DNA of 42,814 bases from a virus, in IMG/VR virus record IMGVR_UViG_3300027843_000076, positions 1-42,814 of that record; one strand, written 5' to 3'. The translations under genes and the position numbers were made by a program. Below are positions 32,414-38,628 of the stretch, piece after piece; the stretch's first letter is position 1, and each line of letters starts with the position of its first letter. The notes beneath the pieces are model-generated. The model was not told the origin of the DNA. It did no database searches and worked only from the letters and a program-made list of their open reading frames with translations.

Positions 32414-32770
32414 ATGAAAATTTATGTAGAAGGAGCCCTTCCTGGGCTCAACGGAATCATAGCAGTAGCTAAAAAACACTGGTCAGCCTACGCTAAAATG
32501 AAATCAGAACATACCGAGAGGTTTATGTGGGAAACGAAAAAGTTTCCAAAGTATGATTGCCCAGTAAAGATTACGCTCACTTGGCATTATAAAAACGCTC
32601 TTAGAGACCCAGATAACATCGCAGCAGGTGCGAAGTTTATTCTTGATGCTTTAGTTAAGAACGGTATTCTCGTTGACGATAATGTGAAGTATATTCCAGA
32701 GCTTCACCATATTTATATTAAAGACAAGACTGATGGAGTAGATATAGAAATAGAAGAAGCGAACCAATAG
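32414..32770 (+). CDS. rusA: RusA-like Holliday junction resolvase
   Basis: The 118-residue product fits the RusA family in length and in its motif RDPDNIAAGAKFILDALVKNG followed by ILVDD. The acidic residues Asp65, Asp67 and Asp88/89 match the metal-binding set of E. coli RusA. It should cut four-way or branched DNA before packaging. It is the last gene of the right-going arm, and its stop codon lies inside a perfect hairpin shared with the convergent arm. Confidence 0.85.
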   Translation: MKIYVEGALPGLNGIIAVAKKHWSAYAKMKSEHTERFMWETKKFPKYDCPVKITLTWHYKNALRDPDNIAAGAKFILDALVKNGILVDDNVKYIPELHHIYIKDKTDGVDIEIEEANQ

Positions 32771-32783
32771 AACAGTTCGCTTC
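32756..32783. terminator. bidirectional terminator-like hairpin between convergent arms
   Basis: GAAGCGAAC (32756-32764) and GTTCGCTTC (32775-32783) are a perfect nine-base inverted repeat with a ten-base loop, spanning the rusA stop. On the minus strand the stem is followed by TTCTATTTC, a fair U-rich tail for the left-going transcript; on the plus strand no T run follows. The bases from here to 32824 hold no gene. Confidence 0.5.
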
Positions 32784-32824
32784 AACGGCAGGGTTAAAAT
32801 GTCATTTCTGACTGCTCAATTCTA

Positions 32825-33154
32825 TCACAAATCAAGCTGTTTTTCTATCTCAGACTCTACCCCAGAGTCTCTTTTTGTTTCGTGCTCTCGCACTGGTTTG
32901 ATACGGACTACCTTAATCTCGTGAGTAGGTTCACTCTCGTGACCCCAACAGATTAGACCAAGGTCGTGGGAACGCTCAAGGTGGTTGTGAACCCAGTCGT
33001 GATGTCTCCTACATAGGTAGGCGATGTTCGCTTCTGAGTCCGTGCCACCTTCTGAGCGTTGCTTACGGTGATGTCTGTCAGTCTCAAACTGACCACAATG
33101 GGCGACTACGCAAGGGTGATACTCTCTCTCAAGAGCTACCTGCATTTTGTCCAT
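32825..33154 (-). CDS. HNH endonuclease
   Basis: The 109-residue product has the HNH core spread over residues about 14-58: CVVAHCGQFETDRHHRKQRSEGG, then SEANIAYLCRRHHDWVH. The second His of DRHH, the Asn in EANI and the final HH...H fit the metal and catalytic positions of small phage HNH nucleases, which nick or cut DNA, often beside terminase functions. A Cys-x5-Cys near the start may help bind zinc. ATG 33154 overlaps the preceding stop by one base. It is the last gene of the left-going arm. Confidence 0.8.
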   Translation of the reverse strand: MDKMQVALEREYHPCVVAHCGQFETDRHHRKQRSEGGTDSEANIAYLCRRHHDWVHNHLERSHDLGLICWGHESEPTHEIKVVRIKPVREHETKRDSGVESEIEKQLDL

Positions 33155-33276
33155 TACTTCTTCTTAGGCGTGGCTGCAGCTGCTTTGTATTTTCTGAAGG
33201 CTGCTTTAGCTTCTTCAATGGTTTCCTCAAGGGTCTTGCCGTCAGTGTTTAGAATTATAACTGGTTTCTTAGCCAT
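33154..33276 (-). CDS. small basic protein, 40 aa
   Basis: ATG at 33276 has AAAGGAG upstream (33284-33290 on the plus map, complement). The product begins MAKKPVIILNTDGK and has a Lys/Ala-rich helical end (AKAAFRKYKAAAATPKKK). It overlaps the HNH start by one base. Unknown function; the coupling and clean binding site support it as a real gene. Confidence 0.55.
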   Translation of the reverse strand: MAKKPVIILNTDGKTLEETIEEAKAAFRKYKAAAATPKKK

Positions 33277-33277
33277 A

Positions 33278-33541
33278 TTACTCCTTTACTATTTTTTTAC
33301 ATTTAGTGAACGGTATCATTGCGAGCTTCACACCCTTACGAATCATTGTAGGCTGTTTCAGAGCCATTTCTCCGTCAAAGTGATACTCACCCTCATAATA
33401 GAACTCTTTGCTCTTAGGAGACCTGTCTATGCAGGTTATGAAGTTATCTCCGTTATCTATTTTGTTTCTCTTGAAACCGAATCCTGGCTCGTTGATTGTT
33501 GGGTGCTTCCACACCACTTCTTTAATAACATCGTGTGCCAT
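33278..33541 (-). CDS. hypothetical protein, 87 aa
   Basis: The product is basic with a small alpha/beta look (VVWKHPTINEPGFGFKRNK, then EFYYEGEYHFDGEMALKQP) and ends in KCKKIVKE. GAGAAAGG lies just upstream of its ATG. One base separates it from the next gene. No family recognised. The 94 bases upstream contain a hairpin but no gene. Confidence 0.6.
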   Translation of the reverse strand: MAHDVIKEVVWKHPTINEPGFGFKRNKIDNGDNFITCIDRSPKSKEFYYEGEYHFDGEMALKQPTMIRKGVKLAMIPFTKCKKIVKE

Positions 33542-33608
33542 AAGAACCTTTCTCTATAAATGTGGCTGTTGGGCGAAAGGAAGGTGAATTCTAAACTCCC
33601 ACTACTTA

Positions 33609-33624
33609 GCTAGGACTACCTAGC
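33609..33624 (-). other. short perfect hairpin in the gap before the 87-aa gene
   Basis: GCTAGG (33609-33614) and CCTAGC (33619-33624) form a six-bp stem with a four-base loop, in the 94-base intergenic stretch 33542-33635. It may be a weak terminator for the membrane gene cluster or part of the next leader. No convincing promoter was seen in this gap. Confidence 0.3.
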
Positions 33625-33635
33625 ACCACATATAG

Positions 33636-33755
33636 CTATTTAACTTTTAATACTTGATAACAGAACAAGAAACAAGCTCCCCAAGCAGCGAGTAGTGTGT
33701 TGAATAAACCAACTACTGCTAGGGCAACTACCCACAATGCTATAATCTTTAACAT
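33636..33755 (-). CDS. single-pass membrane peptide, 39 aa
   Basis: From ATG 33755 the frame runs 39 codons to TAG 33636-33638. Almost the whole chain is hydrophobic (IIALWVVALAVVGLFNTLLAAWGACFLFCYQ), with a Lys at each end. It follows the transglycosylase-like gene by one base. It may help anchor or regulate that protein, but no data show this. Confidence 0.5.
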   Translation of the reverse strand: MLKIIALWVVALAVVGLFNTLLAAWGACFLFCYQVLKVK

Positions 33756-33756
33756 T

Positions 33757-34329
33757 TTAGTAGTTCCCATTCGCTAACCAATATCTGTATGCGTTCATAT
33801 AGGTGGTATACCTACCTGCTACATACTTGTCCATCCAAGCGTCTTGGACAGACTCTGGAACCTGTGACACAAGGGCTACTGCCTCTGCATATGTGTAGTT
33901 CCAGGGCTTAACATTCTTGGCGTGGTAGACACCTGCGAAATCAAGTAGCTTATCACAATCATTAGCCTGGGGTTTTCCACAGGCATAAGTAGTTTTGTTC
34001 ACCGAAGTGAGTCCACCTTCGTGGGCGATAATCCACTGCTTTGCTTCTGCTTCTGTGCTGACCGTTACTGGTGCAGCGTGTGCCACTGAAGCAAGAGCTA
34101 GTTTCGCTTTGGCTTCTGCCTTAGCTTGTTTTAACTTTTCAAGTTCCTCGTTTGTCTTCTGAAGTTTGAGTTCAAGCTCGCCAGATTTGCTAGTCTCTGT
34201 TTTAAGCTCTTGCTCTATTTTTGTTTTTGTTTCTTGAAGTGACCGATACTCTTCTTGTGATTTGTTTAGTTGGTTCCTAACGACTAGGAGTCCAACAACT
34301 GCTATAAGCAACAACACTGTTATTACCAT
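33757..34329 (-). CDS. membrane-anchored transglycosylase-like protein, 190 aa
   Basis: The N-terminal segment (residues 2-18) is a membrane anchor, followed by a long coiled coil (about 19-80). A C-terminal domain (about 92-190) resembles SLT/lysozyme-like lytic transglycosylases: WIIAHEGGL with Glu104 as likely catalytic acid, YACGKPQ, and a final DKYVAGRY...AYRYWLANGNY. ATG 34329 has a poor ribosome site. The frame is open to an ATT codon at 34356, six bases after AAAGG, which would add MILLRRVTAP in front of the anchor. It should act on peptidoglycan outside the membrane. Confidence 0.65.
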   Translation of the reverse strand: MVITVLLLIAVVGLLVVRNQLNKSQEEYRSLQETKTKIEQELKTETSKSGELELKLQKTNEELEKLKQAKAEAKAKLALASVAHAAPVTVSTEAEAKQWIIAHEGGLTSVNKTTYACGKPQANDCDKLLDFAGVYHAKNVKPWNYTYAEAVALVSQVPESVQDAWMDKYVAGRYTTYMNAYRYWLANGNY

Positions 34330-34399
34330 AGGAGCAGTTACTCTTCTTAGTAAAATATCTTACCTTTCTTTTAAGCAATCTTTTCTCAAAGTCCTACAA

Positions 34400-34702
34400 C
34401 TATTTTACCAAAATTATGGTAACTAGAATAGCAATAGATACTCCCCAAGCAATCAGAACTGCTGATAGAATCTGCTTCACTGCTTCAAACTTGTTCTCTT
34501 CGTTGATAGCAAATTCGTATGCAGATTTGGCTTTCTTCTCTGAAGCAAGTGCCATTTCAAGGTGTTCCTTAGAATCGGCTATAGCCTTGTTAGCTATTTC
34601 CATTGTCTCGGTTAGGTTGGTGAGCGTCTGCTCAATGTCTGCCTTAGGCAGTGTTACCATTTCTACTGGTGGCTGAATTGAATCTACTGGTTTATCTTTC
34701 AT
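34400..34702 (-). CDS. coiled-coil protein with C-terminal membrane anchor, 100 aa
   Basis: Residues about 18-75 are a charged helix with heptad spacing (LTNLTETMEIANKAIADSKEHLEMALASEKKAKSAYEFA), and residues 78-99 a hydrophobic anchor (LSAVLIAWGVSIAILVTIIL). The topology is tail-anchored with the coiled coil in the cytoplasm. GAGGAGACAC precedes ATG 34702, which overlaps the upstream gene by 11 bases. The 70 bases downstream hold only the leader of the transglycosylase-like gene. Confidence 0.6.
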   Translation of the reverse strand: MKDKPVDSIQPPVEMVTLPKADIEQTLTNLTETMEIANKAIADSKEHLEMALASEKKAKSAYEFAINEENKFEAVKQILSAVLIAWGVSIAILVTIILVK

Positions 34703-35096
34703 TGTGTCTCCTCATTTTTTTAATCTGACCGTCAAAGTCCAATACTTTTGCTACTCTTGCTGAGAACCAGTCCATTAGCATTAAGTTTGTAGAATAGCCT
34801 AGAGCGAATACCAAAGGTATGCCCATAAGAACTACATCAGACTTTGCTAGACCAGTTACGAACAATGCTACTCCGACCAATATCAAGCTGTATTTAACAG
34901 CCGTATACTGTAGCCTTAGCTTCTGTGTTGCTCTGAACTTATCTTCACGAATCTCTGCCATTACTACACGAGACTTTCGCTTAATTGGTTTCTTGTGGCA
35001 AGAACGGCAGGTATCACCCTTTGGGTAAAACTGTCTCTCTTCTTTCCACTCGTTGCAAGTCTCGCATAACTTCTTCTTGTTTAATTTGAACTCCAT
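34692..35096 (-). CDS. zinc-ribbon membrane protein, 134 aa
   Basis: The N-terminal part has CETC and CRSC 15 residues apart, a zinc ribbon, then a basic stretch (KKPIKRKSR). Two hydrophobic segments follow (about residues 69-86 and 88-108) and a basic tail ending RRHNER. A zinc module fused to a two-pass membrane region is unusual. It is coupled to the 50-residue gene upstream (TAATG). Function unknown; a membrane-bound sensor or exclusion factor is possible. Confidence 0.6.
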   Translation of the reverse strand: MEFKLNKKKLCETCNEWKEERQFYPKGDTCRSCHKKPIKRKSRVVMAEIREDKFRATQKLRLQYTAVKYSLILVGVALFVTGLAKSDVVLMGIPLVFALGYSTNLMLMDWFSARVAKVLDFDGQIKKMRRHNER

Positions 35097-35248
35097 TACT
35101 TTCTCCTAAGTTTAATTACTATTTCTTCTAAGTCGGTGTCGTTGATTAAGTCGTCTATGTAGATTGTGAACTTGTTAGACTTTGCGTTTTCTTTTGGTGG
35201 GAACCCAGTCCAGGTTCCGTGGTAGACTGGTGGTTTAATTTCTGGCAT
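35096..35248 (-). CDS. hypothetical protein, 50 aa
   Basis: ATG 35248 follows the helicase stop by one base, with an AAGGG tract (35256-35260 complement) in the helicase end. The product is small and mixed (MPEIKPPVYHGTWTG..., KFTIYIDDLINDTDLEEIVIKLRRK). It overlaps the next start by one base. No family recognised. Confidence 0.5.
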   Translation of the reverse strand: MPEIKPPVYHGTWTGFPPKENAKSNKFTIYIDDLINDTDLEEIVIKLRRK

Positions 35249-35249
35249 T

Positions 35250-36950
35250 TTATACCCTTTCTGTTATTAGTCCAGTTGCCATATCGTAGTGGAACCAGAA
35301 GTCTCCATACCCAGGACCATTTCGGTCTTTCTGAATACGAACCATCATTCGGCTCTGCTTCTTCAAGGTTTCTATCTTCTCAAATTCGTCTACTACTTGG
35401 TCTGGAATATCTAACGCTTGGACATCACGCCACAATACGATAACTTGGTCAGCGTCTTGCTCTATTGAGCTTGACCCTTTCAAGTCGTGAATAGTTGGCA
35501 CTCGCCCTTCTTTATCTTTCCTTGAGATATGACTGATTGCCACGATTGGCACTGCCAAACTGACTGCCAGTCTCTTCATTTGTAGGACAAGAAGCGATAG
35601 CTCCTGTGTCACATTGTTGGGGTTACGAGCAAAGAAGTGTATGTGGTCTACGAGTATCGCTTCCACGCCATAGTATTTTTTTGCAGCTATTGAAACTGCT
35701 CTCACAGTGGACATATCAGTGTCCTTATCTCCTGCGAAGTAGAAATACATAGGCAAAGCGTTATACATATCTTCTATGTCTTGTAGCTCCTGGGTTGTTA
35801 TCTTGTTGAACGGCTTGTTAGCCATCATTGAAGCCATACGCTTGACGGTCTCTATTGGTTGGTTCTCTAAGCTGAATATCATTACTGGGGTTCCGTTCAG
35901 ACACATATTTCTGAATATGTTTAGTCCGAAGGTGGACTTACCTATTCCAGTATCAGCTGCAATTACCGAGAGCTTACCTGCTCCGAGTCCAGAAAACACT
36001 GAATCTAATTGGTCATAACCTGTAGCGAGTCCAGTCGCTCCGTCTTGGTTCTTCAGTTCTGACATTAGTTCTGAGAAGCTCATAACATTCTCTGGTTTTA
36101 CTTTATCGGCTTCTTTGATTAGTTGGGTAAACTCTTCTTTTGTGTGACCTTGCAGAAAGAACTCATTTAAGTCTTTAGTAGGTAATACGATGTTAAGACA
36201 TCGCTCTAGCCCTAGTCTGTCTATTAACTTGTGAGCACCTTTCTGACCTGCCTCGTCACTGTCATAACACACAATGACTTTATCAGCTTTATCAAGTTGC
36301 TTCATTTCTTCTGGGGTAAAGGAACTCGCTCCTGTGATTCCAGATACTGCCACCATACCCCACTGGTAGCCTATCATTGCATCAAACTCACCTTCCGTGA
36401 GAACTACTGCCTTTCCCTTCTCAATGAAATCTCCATTGAAAATGTAGGAAGGACACCCTGTCTCACGAGAGTATTGTTTTTCTGCAGGTGGAATAGAACG
36501 ATATTTGATACAGACTAATTTGCCGTCAGCAATAATTGGTATTGCTATCAAGTTCTTGGGTGACAGCCCTAGCCGTAGTTCTTTAATTGTTTCGTCTTTT
36601 AACCCTCGCTCCCTCAGATAATTTAGAGCATTTTCGCTTTTCCAGAGAGCCTTGAACATAGAGTTCATTTTAGCCTTATCTGGGAAAACCTCTTCTTTTT
36701 TAGGCACGAAGGTGCGTATCTGTTCTAAGATTGTGTTGGAAAAGTTCTTCTGCAGTTGCCAGAGATTACCCTTTTCCCCACACTTCTTGCAGTCGTAGAG
36801 ACCCTTATCGGAACTGACATAGAAATGCCATTTGGTGTCTAGGCAGTAAGGACAGGACTGGAGAATAAACTCATTGCCTTTGTCCTTGTATACCCACCCT
36901 TGTCCGTTGAGGAAGTCCACAACATCATATTTGTTTGGGTCTTTGAACAT
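35250..36950 (-). CDS. primase-helicase, T7 gp4-like
   Basis: The 566-residue product unwinds the replication fork and primes the lagging strand. A zinc ribbon (C33-x2-C36 and C54-x2-C57) opens it. A TOPRIM primase core has LTEGEFDAM (E186, E188) and CYDSDEAG (D230, D232). The DnaB-like helicase has Walker A AADTGIGKST (331-340) and Walker B ILVDHIH (about 436-442), with GSSSIEQDADQVI near the end. AAAGGTGA precedes ATG 36950. It is the first gene after the 416-base control region. Confidence 0.93.
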   Translation of the reverse strand: MFKDPNKYDVVDFLNGQGWVYKDKGNEFILQSCPYCLDTKWHFYVSSDKGLYDCKKCGEKGNLWQLQKNFSNTILEQIRTFVPKKEEVFPDKAKMNSMFKALWKSENALNYLRERGLKDETIKELRLGLSPKNLIAIPIIADGKLVCIKYRSIPPAEKQYSRETGCPSYIFNGDFIEKGKAVVLTEGEFDAMIGYQWGMVAVSGITGASSFTPEEMKQLDKADKVIVCYDSDEAGQKGAHKLIDRLGLERCLNIVLPTKDLNEFFLQGHTKEEFTQLIKEADKVKPENVMSFSELMSELKNQDGATGLATGYDQLDSVFSGLGAGKLSVIAADTGIGKSTFGLNIFRNMCLNGTPVMIFSLENQPIETVKRMASMMANKPFNKITTQELQDIEDMYNALPMYFYFAGDKDTDMSTVRAVSIAAKKYYGVEAILVDHIHFFARNPNNVTQELSLLVLQMKRLAVSLAVPIVAISHISRKDKEGRVPTIHDLKGSSSIEQDADQVIVLWRDVQALDIPDQVVDEFEKIETLKKQSRMMVRIQKDRNGPGYGDFWFHYDMATGLITERV

Positions 36951-37028
36951 TGTTTCACCTTTCTTTTCTTGAGATAGAATAACTATGAATATTAAGTTTT
37001 AGCTTCGGTTAGATTGTTTTTAGGTATG

Positions 37029-37044
37029 CCCCCCCTACCCCCCC
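37029..37044 (-). other. G7-TA-G7 tract in the helicase leader
   Basis: The plus strand reads seven C, TA, seven C; the left-going RNA would carry two G7 runs two bases apart. Two such runs could pair into part of a G-quadruplex or act as a binding site in the ~250-base leader of the helicase mRNA. Long homopolymer runs may also be sequencing-sensitive. Confidence 0.4.
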
Positions 37045-37201
37045 ACAGTCAGAAAAACAGTGTGTGAGAAAGTAGGTGAGCAATACTTTAGCTTACGGTT
37101 GAGTTGCTTCAGTATACGCCCTGCAGACTTGATTTTAGTTCACCTATCTGCACAGATACTTCTGCCCCTTGTGAACACCGAGTTTCGCACTTGGTCTACC
37201 C

Positions 37202-37232
37202 ATTATAGCAAAAGCCCAAGACTGTGTGTCAA
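37202..37232 (-). promoter_or_regulatory. promoter for the primase-helicase
   Basis: On the minus strand TTGACA (37232-37227) and TGC-TATAAT (-10 at 37207-37202, extended TGn) lie 19 bases apart. The spacer is long, but the extended -10 should compensate. Predicted start is near 37195, leaving a leader of about 245 bases before ATG 36950. Confidence 0.6.
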
Positions 37233-37280
37233 GGGCAATTTGCGAGAGCACATTGTGCGAAACTCAATGCTCGTATTCAA

Positions 37281-37323
37281 TTGTGCTATGTCAGCAACGA
37301 CTAGCAATACTATTATAGCACAA
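37281..37323. promoter_or_regulatory. inverted repeat TTGTGCTAT / ATAGCACAA in the control region
   Basis: TTGTGCTAT (37281-37289) and ATAGCACAA (37315-37323) are perfect nine-base arms, 25 bases apart. The second arm covers the -10 box of the upstream promoter. A related palindrome, GCACATTGTGC, lies at 37248-37258. Together they look like operator sites for one regulator. Confidence 0.4.
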
Positions 37324-37342
37324 CTTGTCCACAACTTGTCCA
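37312..37342 (-). promoter_or_regulatory. second promoter of the same design
   Basis: On the minus strand TGGACA (37342-37337), a 19-base spacer, and TGC-TATAAT (-10 at 37317-37312) copy the layout of the promoter at 37232-37202. The -35 box lies inside the DnaA-like boxes, so initiator binding could shut it off. Confidence 0.45.
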
Positions 37343-37344
37343 CC
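37325..37344 (+). other. two DnaA-like boxes, candidate replication origin
   Basis: TTGTCCACA (37325-37333) and TTGTCCACC (37336-37344) are in tandem, 11 bases apart, about one helical turn. The first is the actinobacterial-type DnaA box. An A/T-rich stretch (about 37346-37360) is adjacent, and the primase-helicase and putative SSB genes flank the region. An origin is therefore plausible, but only two boxes are present. Confidence 0.4.
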
Positions 37345-37366
37345 GTTATTCTATTATCAAGATACC

Positions 37367-38134
37367 TTACTTGAAGGGCTCGTCTTCGTCTACGACAGTT
37401 CCACCGAGAGCGTCTGCTACTCGTTCTACTTCTGAAGCACCGTTGATGTCTAGTGGGTCACTCATTGTGTTGTCCTTCATAGACAGGTAGGCTTCAGCCA
37501 TTTTGTCCATAACATCTTTAGAGATTGCTTCTTTCTCGGTCACTACCAATGTGTAGTAAGCCACAGAACCCTTGGTCTCTTTCTTAGTTGTTATAGTCAA
37601 GATAGAACTGAATAGTGGTCTCTGTGATTTGTAGAAGTTATTTAATAGACCTGTGCCTACCTTATAACTTGCTCCCCTAAACTGAATTGAGAAAGGTGTA
37701 GCCATTTCTCCACCGATTAAACCAGTGAAGTTGATTGACTCTTTACAAGCAGGTGGTGTCTTGCCGTTCCATCTGGAATTCTCACAAAACGCACACTTGC
37801 CATACTCTGTTCCTTCAAGGTTCAAAGCGTTCTTTTCTTTCTTAATAGTTTTACAGAGTGGGTCACTTCCTGTCATACCTTCTGGGAAGAGAATACGAGA
37901 GAAGCCGTAGTCCAAGAGAATTACATCCCAAGACTTTGCCTTCTCACCTGTTAGGGTGTATTCAATCATACCGAAAGTATCGGAAGCACTTGAGTTATCT
38001 AATTTAAGATAACCGAAAGTAGTGGCAGGAACATACTCTTCCATACCCATTACTTTACCTTCTGCGTCACGATAGTTGGCTACGACTTTATCGTCTACCT
38101 TAGCCAGTTCCAGTGAATCTTTTTCTTCAATCAT
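37367..38134 (-). CDS. putative single-stranded DNA-binding protein, 255 aa
   Basis: The C-terminus ends in an acidic tail with EDEPFK, like the DDDIPF tip of SSB proteins that recruits partners. The body is beta-rich, with a CAFC...C (about residues 114-130) zinc-like site, then FSIQFRGASYKVG and LFSSILTITTKKET. It lies directly before the control region and helicase, where phage SSB genes are common. GGAGACACA precedes ATG 38134. The fold is not confirmed by motif, so the call rests on tail, context and size. Confidence 0.5.
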   Translation of the reverse strand: MIEEKDSLELAKVDDKVVANYRDAEGKVMGMEEYVPATTFGYLKLDNSSASDTFGMIEYTLTGEKAKSWDVILLDYGFSRILFPEGMTGSDPLCKTIKKEKNALNLEGTEYGKCAFCENSRWNGKTPPACKESINFTGLIGGEMATPFSIQFRGASYKVGTGLLNNFYKSQRPLFSSILTITTKKETKGSVAYYTLVVTEKEAISKDVMDKMAEAYLSMKDNTMSDPLDINGASEVERVADALGGTVVDEDEPFK

Positions 38135-38143
38135 TGTGTCTCC

Positions 38144-38485
38144 TTACTTTGTCTTCTTAAACTTGTTTAATCTTACTTGTATAACGACTGTATCGTTACA
38201 CACATCGCAACAACGACCAGAATTTACTGGTTCAGCGTTGTTACCGAAACCCTCGTAGGGTTCGTGGCAGATAGAACATACTTGTTCTTCTTTTGCTAAT
38301 TCCTCTTTTGTGAGGACTGCTTCAAGACCTGCCATACCGAATCGTGCTCCCCAAGTAAGAGATTCTCTATCTTGTTTACACATTTCTTTAGCAAGGTCTT
38401 CTGGGGTTACTTTACATAGTCTAGCTAGTGCGAATACAACTTCGTTGCTCGCAGAGATTAGACCTTTGATTTCGTCTTTTGCCAT
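38144..38485 (-). CDS. phage zinc-ribbon protein, 113 aa
   Basis: The N-terminal ~65 residues are helical (VVFALARLCKVTPEDLAKEM...EAVLTKEELAKEE). The C-terminal part has CSICHEPYEGFGNNAEPV followed by GRCCDVCN, then a short strand VVIQVRLNK: the common phage zinc ribbon of the CSICG...CCD.CN type. GGAG precedes ATG 38485. Ten bases separate its stop from the SSB-like gene, so the two are cotranscribed. A DNA-repair or replication accessory role is likely but unproven. Confidence 0.7.
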   Translation of the reverse strand: MAKDEIKGLISASNEVVFALARLCKVTPEDLAKEMCKQDRESLTWGARFGMAGLEAVLTKEELAKEEQVCSICHEPYEGFGNNAEPVNSGRCCDVCNDTVVIQVRLNKFKKTK

Positions 38486-38493
38486 TTTAACTC

Positions 38494-38628
38494 CTAACCT
38501 AATGTTACTTTAATCAATAACCAGAGTATGCCATAGGCAATTAGCCCACGAACACAAGCCCAACAAAAGTCTTTCCACAGATAATTTCTGGGGTCAAACT
38601 TGTTTGGGTATCTCAATCTACTTTTCAT
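38494..38628 (-). CDS. small membrane protein, 44 aa
   Basis: ATG 38628 overlaps the end of the ATPase gene by 11 bases; GGAGGTC lies just upstream. A basic N-terminus (MKSRLRYPNK) precedes one hydrophobic segment (about residues 22-43, CWACVRGLIAYGILWLLIKV). It stops eight bases before the next gene. Function unknown. Confidence 0.5.
   Translation of the reverse strand: MKSRLRYPNKFDPRNYLWKDFCWACVRGLIAYGILWLLIKVTLG

Noticed and set aside
33059-33559. 166-residue plus-strand frame after rusA
   Set aside because: It crosses three coupled minus-strand genes with good ribosome sites, and its composition is that of an antisense shadow.
37060-37374. 104-residue plus-strand frame in the control region
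   Set aside because: It covers both minus-strand promoters and the DnaA-like boxes, has no ribosome site and runs into the end of the SSB-like gene.
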